Shown piece by piece: positions 55,801 to 60,000 of a DNA stretch of 60,000 nucleotides. The notes under the pieces are model-generated. The model was given only the letters and a program-made list of their open reading frames with translations, was not told the DNA's origin and made no database searches. A program made the translations under genes and the position numbers. The stretch covers positions 17,686,694-17,746,693 of the forward strand of contig NC_135552.1 in assembly GCF_964340395.1 (NCBI RefSeq), written 5' to 3'. Source of the stretch: Glandiceps talaboti. Its lineage: Eukaryota > Hemichordata > Enteropneusta > Spengelidae. Position 1 is the first letter of the stretch; each line of letters starts with the position of its first letter.

Positions 55801-58088
55801 CTCACCTTTGAAAAAGAAGGTAAAACATACTCTCCTCTTAGACCCCCCTCCCCTGACTACTGTCGGGGGGATGTTCTGTGAAATCCCCCTCCTCTGACTC
55901 TGGTCAGGGGAAATGTTCTGTTTTAGTTTCAGATCAACCTGGATCTGTGTAGATTGATAGCTTTGCAAAGTCTGCTGTGAACAAAACAACACAACCATTT
56001 TTTCATTTCAGTCCCCTTTCCTCTGTCAACCCCCTTCTCATTCACTTTTTATGTTTAACCCAAGCTGGTTTTTGTTTTTAGCACATTTGGTCTAAGGATG
56101 GGATTACAATGTGTGTTCACCACAGAGGTAAAAGTTGTCAATGTCATTCATAGTTTAAAAAAATGAATAGAATAATCAAACTTTATAACACTCTTTTCAC
56201 AACTTTTGCTATGAGCATTTCTATAAAATGAGCATTTTGTACAATTTCTAGAAGACTGTTGTCTGTGAACTAGTCTCTTATCATTTGATGTCAAACAACT
56301 TACTGACAACCTTTATCACTGTTTTACATACAACTGTGAACCCATCCCTTAAACCATCAAATATCTCTAAGTGTATGTTTTGTTGTTTGTAGGAATTTTG
56401 GCGATCATGATGACTATAAACTATGACTATGAAGCTATCAATGACATATTCACCAAACAAATTGTTTCAAGGAAAGATCCTTGTATTTTTGCAAAATTAC
56501 CTTTTTCCAAAAATTGACAAAATGAGGTGAAAAAGTCATGTATTTTATGAACACACTGTTTTGGAAATTAACACTAAGAAAGTTCAAAATAATATTTGTT
56601 TTGTTGAAGGCAACAACACGAATATTATAAGTCGTCATGGTAACCAGTATAGAGTTTTAGCTGGGATGATTGTTGTGTAGTTTAGATACTTTACTGTAAA
56701 CTTATTGATATCAAAATGTCAAAGCTTGTTGGAATATCTGAAGTTAATGTAGTATCAGTTTACTCTCTACTTTATCATCTGAAAAAATCAAGGAATTCTG
56801 TCTTACAAAATCTGTTATCTCACCCCATGAACTTTTTGAGTCGGAATCTCTTGATTTTTTAAGGTACCCTGCACTTGACAAATCAACTCAGAATAGTGCT
56901 ACTTTCTAAACATGATCTTTAGATGAGATATGTTATGCAATTCCGTCCTCAACGGCCTTCTCAACAACCAACTCTTTCTTGAGAGGGGTAGCCGATATGT
57001 GGGCGCTCTAACACAGTATAACTTACATGCTAGAACCATCTACGTAAGAACTTTTGTATGTAGATCATATGAAGCACTTTATAAGGTTCTCTCTGATTGG
57101 TTAGGAAACAATGGGGTAAACATATTGTGCCTATCACAGTTAGTTACATATATATTATGCTATCCAATCAGTGGAAACTTTATAAAAGCTTCACATCATC
57201 CCGATGTATAATTCATCAATAGTCAAACTTAGGCAGTTTCTAATTGAACTTGGAGACAATATTTTGGATGATATAATTTTGAATATAAATTTAAAATGGA
57301 AATACAAGAAAGGAAATGCAATCTTGTTTTATGATGTTACTATCATTCTGTAAGTTAATGGAATATATTCATGGTCCAGGAGTTTAGTTTTTTTTACATG
57401 TGTCAAACCTCTTTATGTACAGGAAAGTAATGCTTCATTTCCAAACAAGCATTGATATCTTGATACAAATTGAATACGTATGTATGGTATTGTCTAAAAA
57501 CATTTGTTATATTAAAACTAACATGCAAGCTAGTACAACTTTAAGGAAATTTAATTAAAAATATGGCATACTAATCAAATCTGTATGTCTTGCAAGATTG
57601 CAAGATTTTGATGGATGCATGCCAAAATTGATTTAAAAAAAGAAAAGTTTAAAAAATAAGTTACAAGCATCAGATAATTATAAGCAAATCAGTGTTTAAT
57701 AGCAAAGTTTAAGAAAGGGTCATATGCAGTTTTATTGGTTGATGGGCATTATCACTGTATATTGACTTTAGTGAATATTGACTAGTTGAAATTAACTTAT
57801 TCACTTCTTATTTACCTGATATTTCTGTCCAATTCTCTCCTTCCCCTTGAACTACACACAACAGGTGATGTTTATTGGAAGAACCCCCTAGCTAGCACCT
57901 TACATAACATCAAAAGATTCCCTAGGTTAGTAGTTCTAATCTCTTTATAGATCTTTTCTCTACAGGTAAAGCGCCACCAGTGGCCAGGCCACCACCACCA
58001 AAGAAAGTACCGCCACGACCAGCGCCCCCAAAGACAAGACCACAGACAATCATAGAAGATGAAATCTTGGCACCTATGAGACCTGGAA
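46559..58088 (+). CDS. DNMBP: Tuba/DNMBP-like SH3 scaffold protein, 5' part (6 coding exons)
   Basis: The coding join is 46559-46811, 49206-49328, 49641-52172, 54467-54628, 55742-55819 and 57966-58088, then off the window (about 1,090 residues so far). All introns are phase 1. Five SH3 domains lie at about residues 8-62, 66-118, 134-187, 239-292 and 326-380, followed by a long Ser/Thr/Pro-rich region with PxxP and basic-proline motifs. The N-terminus (MEAG, then [27 protein letters not shown]) resembles DNMBP/Tuba, a scaffold that binds dynamin through N-terminal SH3s and activates Cdc42 through a DH domain, with BAR and further SH3 domains at the C-terminus. Those later domains are not visible here. 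SH3D19 and CD2AP/CIN85 are less likely because their SH3 arrangement differs. Confidence 0.75.
46812..47269 (+). other. DNMBP-like coding intron 1, left part
   Basis: Unique AT-rich intron sequence without recognised elements. Confidence 0.6.
47270..47425. mobile_element. Half copy of foldback family B
   Basis: It matches the right half of the 23435-23795 element: GAGTTACAAACAAGGACTTG, TGTAGGAAGCCATGATAAA, AAATCCAAAATAAATACCC and a terminal ATATGGCCACTTTAAAG. The inverted left half is not found upstream. Confidence 0.75.
47426..48599 (+). other. DNMBP-like coding intron 1, middle part
   Basis: Mostly unique. A short duplication, GTGTATCATAGGTGAAAACA, occurs at about 48317 and 48440 with ATATTATGTGTTT before each copy, which may be the outermost and oldest edge of the array that follows. 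Confidence 0.5.
48600..49205 (+). repeat. 90-115-bp degenerate array of exon 2 acceptor copies
   Basis: Six units each have TTTCATTTTGATRTT, an AG or its remnant, then a relic of the first 35-40 coding bases of exon 2 (GAGACATAATCACTGTAC, then GATCAAATTGA). The exon-like parts begin near 48613, 48711, 48808, 48898, 49001 and 49091; the real exon is at 49206. The relics contain stops and lack the NWWKG part. Confidence 0.8.
49206..49328 (+). CDS. DNMBP: DNMBP-like coding exon 2 (rest of SH3-2)
   Basis: Encodes [20 protein letters not shown] and then [13 protein letters not shown], the RT-loop end, WW and FPxxYV of SH3-2. The acceptor is TTCTTTTACTAG and the donor is AATCAG|GTAAGA. It is 123 nt and phase 1-1. 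The upstream intron carries six decayed copies of its 5' end (see 48600-49205). Confidence 0.9.
49408..49525 (+). mobile_element. tRNA-derived SINE head (5' fragment)
   Basis: GGTGAATGGTTAGAGTGGTT (A-box-like TGGTTAGAGTGG) and GCAGGTTTCAACCCC (B-box-like) are followed by TTTCTGAATGGCTAAAGTCC and CAAGATTTGAACCATAA, shared with the SINE at 12765-13106. The 3' body is missing. Confidence 0.7.
49641..52172 (+). CDS. DNMBP: DNMBP-like large coding exon 3 (SH3-3 to SH3-5 and proline-rich region)
   Basis: This 2,532-nt exon (844 codons, phase 1-1) follows the acceptor TATCTTCCAG and ends at ATCAG|GTAAAC. It encodes SH3-3 ([18 protein letters not shown]), SH3-4 ([30 protein letters not shown]) and SH3-5 ([29 protein letters not shown]), then about 600 residues of low-complexity Ser/Thr/Pro/Ala. 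The latter holds [42 protein letters not shown] and [10 protein letters not shown], as well as a DPF (about 51213) and an NPF (about 51574). A large single exon in this position also occurs in vertebrate DNMBP. Confidence 0.9.
52173..52640 (+). other. DNMBP-like intron after exon 3, left part
   Basis: Unique intron sequence. The exon 3 frame stays open only to a stop at 52189, so reading through the donor would truncate the protein after a few residues. Confidence 0.6.
52641..53002. mobile_element. Long-arm foldback element, family A, copy 2
   Basis: Same orientation and structure as 30509-30872: GGGAAAGTAAACAACTGAA, TTGGATTAATAACACTTGGC, ATGGCCTCTTT and AATCCAATTCATTTGTTTAC. The right end TCATCAGCTGTA is complete, while the left end lacks about 8 bases (TGTACATCAGAC). 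Confidence 0.85.
53003..53860 (+). other. DNMBP-like intron, nothing recognised
   Basis: Unique AT-rich intron sequence with a short duplication (ACAATTAAAAGACAACA twice near 53798-53830). Confidence 0.5.
53870..54000. repeat. Degenerate short tandem repeat
   Basis: ACTGGCATTTGCAGGTGA-like units recur about four times, with TGCATTCAGCAGGTGATG variants. Several copies contain CAG|GTGA. Confidence 0.5.
54308..54450. repeat. Degenerate repeat next to the exon 4 acceptor
   Basis: CCNTNCCAAAACTGACAA recurs four times in the 160 bases before exon 4, the last ending 20 bases from the acceptor. This could shift branch-point use. Confidence 0.55.
54467..54628 (+). CDS. DNMBP: DNMBP-like coding exon 4 (DLL/DPF and proline motif)
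   Basis: It follows the acceptor TTTGTTTACAG and encodes [13 protein letters not shown]..., then [18 protein letters not shown] and [11 protein letters not shown], ending AAAG|GTGAAG in phase 1. DLLGL resembles clathrin-box/DLL motifs, DPF is an AP-2 appendage motif, and RPAPPVP is an SH3-ligand type. 54 codons, phase 1-1. Confidence 0.8.
54629..55741 (+). other. DNMBP-like intron between exons 4 and 5
   Basis: Unique intron sequence ending in a long pyrimidine tract (55665-55735). No element recognised. Confidence 0.6.
55742..55819 (+). CDS. DNMBP: DNMBP-like coding exon 5 (short, possibly alternative)
   Basis: A 78-nt phase 1-1 exon encoding [18 protein letters not shown] and VTLTFEKE. 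It is preceded by a long pyrimidine tract and ACTCCACAG and followed by GAAG|GTAAAA. It has no domain, but the splice sites, phase and lack of stops fit. Being symmetrical and small, it could be skipped without a frameshift. Confidence 0.6.
55843..55926. repeat. Two 42-bp C/G-rich copies after the exon 5 donor
   Basis: CCCCTCCCCTGACTACTGTC and CCCCTCCTCTGACTCTGGTC are each followed by GGGG and ATGTTCTGT. Each copy can form a CCCCTGAC/GTCAGGGG-type hairpin, 25-100 bases into the intron. Confidence 0.7.
55927..57056 (+). other. DNMBP-like intron between exons 5 and 6, left part
   Basis: Unique intron sequence; no ORF or repeat recognised. Confidence 0.5.
57057..57210. mobile_element. MITE-like foldback, about 154 bp
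   Basis: TATGTAGATCATATGAAGC on the left and the reverse complement of the right, TATACATCGGGATGATGTG then AAGC, start the arms. CACTTTATAAGGTT / CTTTTATAAAGTTT and CTGATTGGTTAG / CTGATTGGATAG continue them (about 50 bp). Confidence 0.65.
57211..57965 (+). other. DNMBP-like intron between exons 5 and 6, right part
   Basis: Unique AT-rich intron sequence. Nothing recognised. Confidence 0.5.
57966..58088 (+). CDS. DNMBP: DNMBP-like coding exon 6 (polyproline)
   Basis: It follows TTTTCTCTACAG and encodes [20 protein letters not shown], then [20 protein letters not shown], ending TGGAA|GTAAGT in phase 1. [14 protein letters not shown] is a strong class-II SH3 or EVH1/profilin-type ligand. 123 nt, phase 1-1. 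The next exon is beyond the window. Confidence 0.8.
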
Positions 58089-60000
58089 GTAAGTAAGATA
58101 CTTTACATGAAAGATGTTAAAGGCATGTTTCTGTCTCTTTGGCTAAGAAACTCAAAATTAAACAGTATAATTACAAGAAAACGAAATATCAACCAAAGTT
58201 GATGACAGTTCACAGACAGGGACAGATATGCAAGGACCAGTTTTACATGTAAAGACAAAAGTTAAGAATCTACATCGTCATTAGAATTTGAAACTTGTTT
58301 TTTACAGAATAGCTCTAATTGAGAATATTTCACCAAAAAAGGAAAAAAATATTCATGATACAAATGTTGAATATTACAAAAAAAAAATCAAAAAGAAAAG
58401 ATTATGGTGAGGACTGTACAGATAGTTCTGTGAAAACTAATATAAGTCAATGACCCGACTGACATAGACAAAACGAAAACAAATTAAGAGTAGGGTTATA
58501 TATCAATAAATACATATTTTGTAAATATGTAGAGAGAGAAACATACTGTAAACCTGGAAATTTTCACTAAAGACTTATTTTCACTTATTTTACTAGAAAC
58601 AAAATTGCAAAAATAAGTAGTGACTAAAATGCCTTCTTGTACATGAACACAATGTTCCAGTCTGATAATTTGAGAAAATTGGTCTTTGAGAACTTGCTGA
58701 AGACTGTAAAAATGCAAAATTTTGTAGTACTGAAAATATCTAGGTTTTCAGTATACATGACAATATATATAATGTAAAGAATCTGATATAGAAGTAAGAG
58801 AAATAAAAGGGGGACAGCATATAATGCAAATTATTTATTGTATTGGTACACGGAAACACTTGTTTTAATCCTTGGTGTTACAAGCTAGTCACTGAAATCT
58901 TACCCTCCAACACATCTTTATCAAAGTGACATTTGGCAAAATATCTCAGGTATATGAAAAACATGCAAAAAATATTAACTAACTTTGTAATCATTATTTA
59001 ACTTAACCCAACAAAAATACCTTACATATATCTAATTTGCATAACTATTGGTAAAAAATATGTAACATATTGAGTTGTTGTCAGTGAAATATTTACATAT
59101 TGTATTGATGTACTAACTGTAAACAGAATGCTTCCAGGCATTACAGTACAAAACACGTGTAACACCATATCCTCAATACAGACAACATGGCTATATACTA
59201 TTACATGTAAAACTGGGATGTATACCAGCACATAGTTCTGAAATCTACAGCTGTGTTAGTTCACATACCATACATCACCAGTAGCCATATACTATACACA
59301 ATGAGAGAGTGAGTGGTCAGCCTCTAGTACTACCATAGTATATTGTTGTGACAACATTGTTGTGAAATAACAACAGTTTTACAATGACCTTTGTACCTCT
59401 GTGTATCAGTTATCGCTGATTGCTATTTTTATCTTGTGTATATAAGTTATTGATCAACCAGACAGGATTGTCGTAATACATTCTCATCATATAATAGTAT
59501 ATACTGGGATTATTCAGTAGTCTTTTAGTCTACAAAAATCTTTCTTACAATATGACCTCCGACCAGGGTTCATTACTGCCAGGTAGGACTGTCTATGTTT
59601 CTGTACATAATATTGTGTCGGCTTCCTAGTACACTATACAGTGGTTGACATGTTAGCTAATACTAGTCAATACACATTGTACCGTTACAATAGCCATGAT
59701 GGGAGTGTATTTACAGATTGCACTTCCTAGTAGTTGGCAGATTCATTATAACAGAATGAATCTTGTATACTATTGTACTGCTAAAGTCATAGTATTAATA
59801 GTATATAAAAAGACTGATGTTGTAGGTAAGCTTGACAATACTAGAATGTGTATAGACTAATTAGCTAATGAGTACTGACTAGCATATACAAGGTAACAGA
59901 TACAAAAGTTGAAAAGTTCACTGACATCTATTCATGATGACATTTATTCAAGATCAAGACATGATACCAAAGTTGTCTGACATCCCTCTTTATCATAACA
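58089..60000 (+). other. DNMBP-like intron to the window edge
   Basis: No further coding exon with splice sites in phase 1 was recognised, and no DH, BAR or SH3 sequence is visible. The DNA is AT-rich with a dense set of short ORFs of no interest. Confidence 0.5.

Overview
This is metazoan nuclear DNA: AT-rich, intron-rich, with long introns, GT-AG splice sites and many tandem repeats and small foldback or SINE elements. Small spliced genes with invertebrate-like UAP1, mtRF1a and Tuba/DNMBP proteins suggest a marine invertebrate, either a deuterostome or a lophotrochozoan. The sequence does not let me name the species.

Layout. (1) About 1-4.8 kb, minus strand: the 5' end of UAP1 (UDP-N-acetylhexosamine pyrophosphorylase). 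Only its first coding exon (868-1150) is in the window; the rest lies off the left edge. A probable non-coding first exon and promoter sit near 4.2-4.8 kb. (2) 4.8-9.9 kb: intergenic DNA with two copies of a 93-bp element and a 2.3-kb, 23-bp-unit minisatellite (7489-9792). (3) 10125-16462, minus strand: a complete six-exon gene for a mitochondrial class-I peptide-chain release factor of the MTRF1L/mtRF1a type (491 aa, GGQ and PKT motifs). Its introns carry a MITE, two SINEs and two tandem arrays that copy the gene's own exon ends. (4) About 17.3-60 kb, plus strand: the 5' part of a Tuba/DNMBP-like scaffold gene, with a putative non-coding first exon near 17.3-17.45 kb, a very long first intron (about 29 kb), then six coding exons (46559-58088). 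These encode five SH3 domains and a long proline-rich region with endocytic motifs. The DH-BAR-SH3 part expected for this family would lie to the right.

The three genes have unrelated roles: hexosamine nucleotide-sugar synthesis, mitochondrial translation termination, and dynamin/actin membrane scaffolding. MTRF1L and the DNMBP-like gene are head to head and may share a promoter region at about 16.5-17.45 kb.

The most unusual signal is that three exon boundaries have been copied into tandem arrays inside the neighbouring intron, each copy carrying the splice site or its remnant: the MTRF1L exon 3 donor, the MTRF1L exon 5 donor, and the DNMBP-like coding exon 2 acceptor. A second notable signal is a set of tiny perfect or near-perfect hairpins (ATAGACC...GGTCTAT), one flanked by an exact 9-bp direct repeat. 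Many of the long ORFs in the window are simply tandem repeats whose unit length is a multiple of three.
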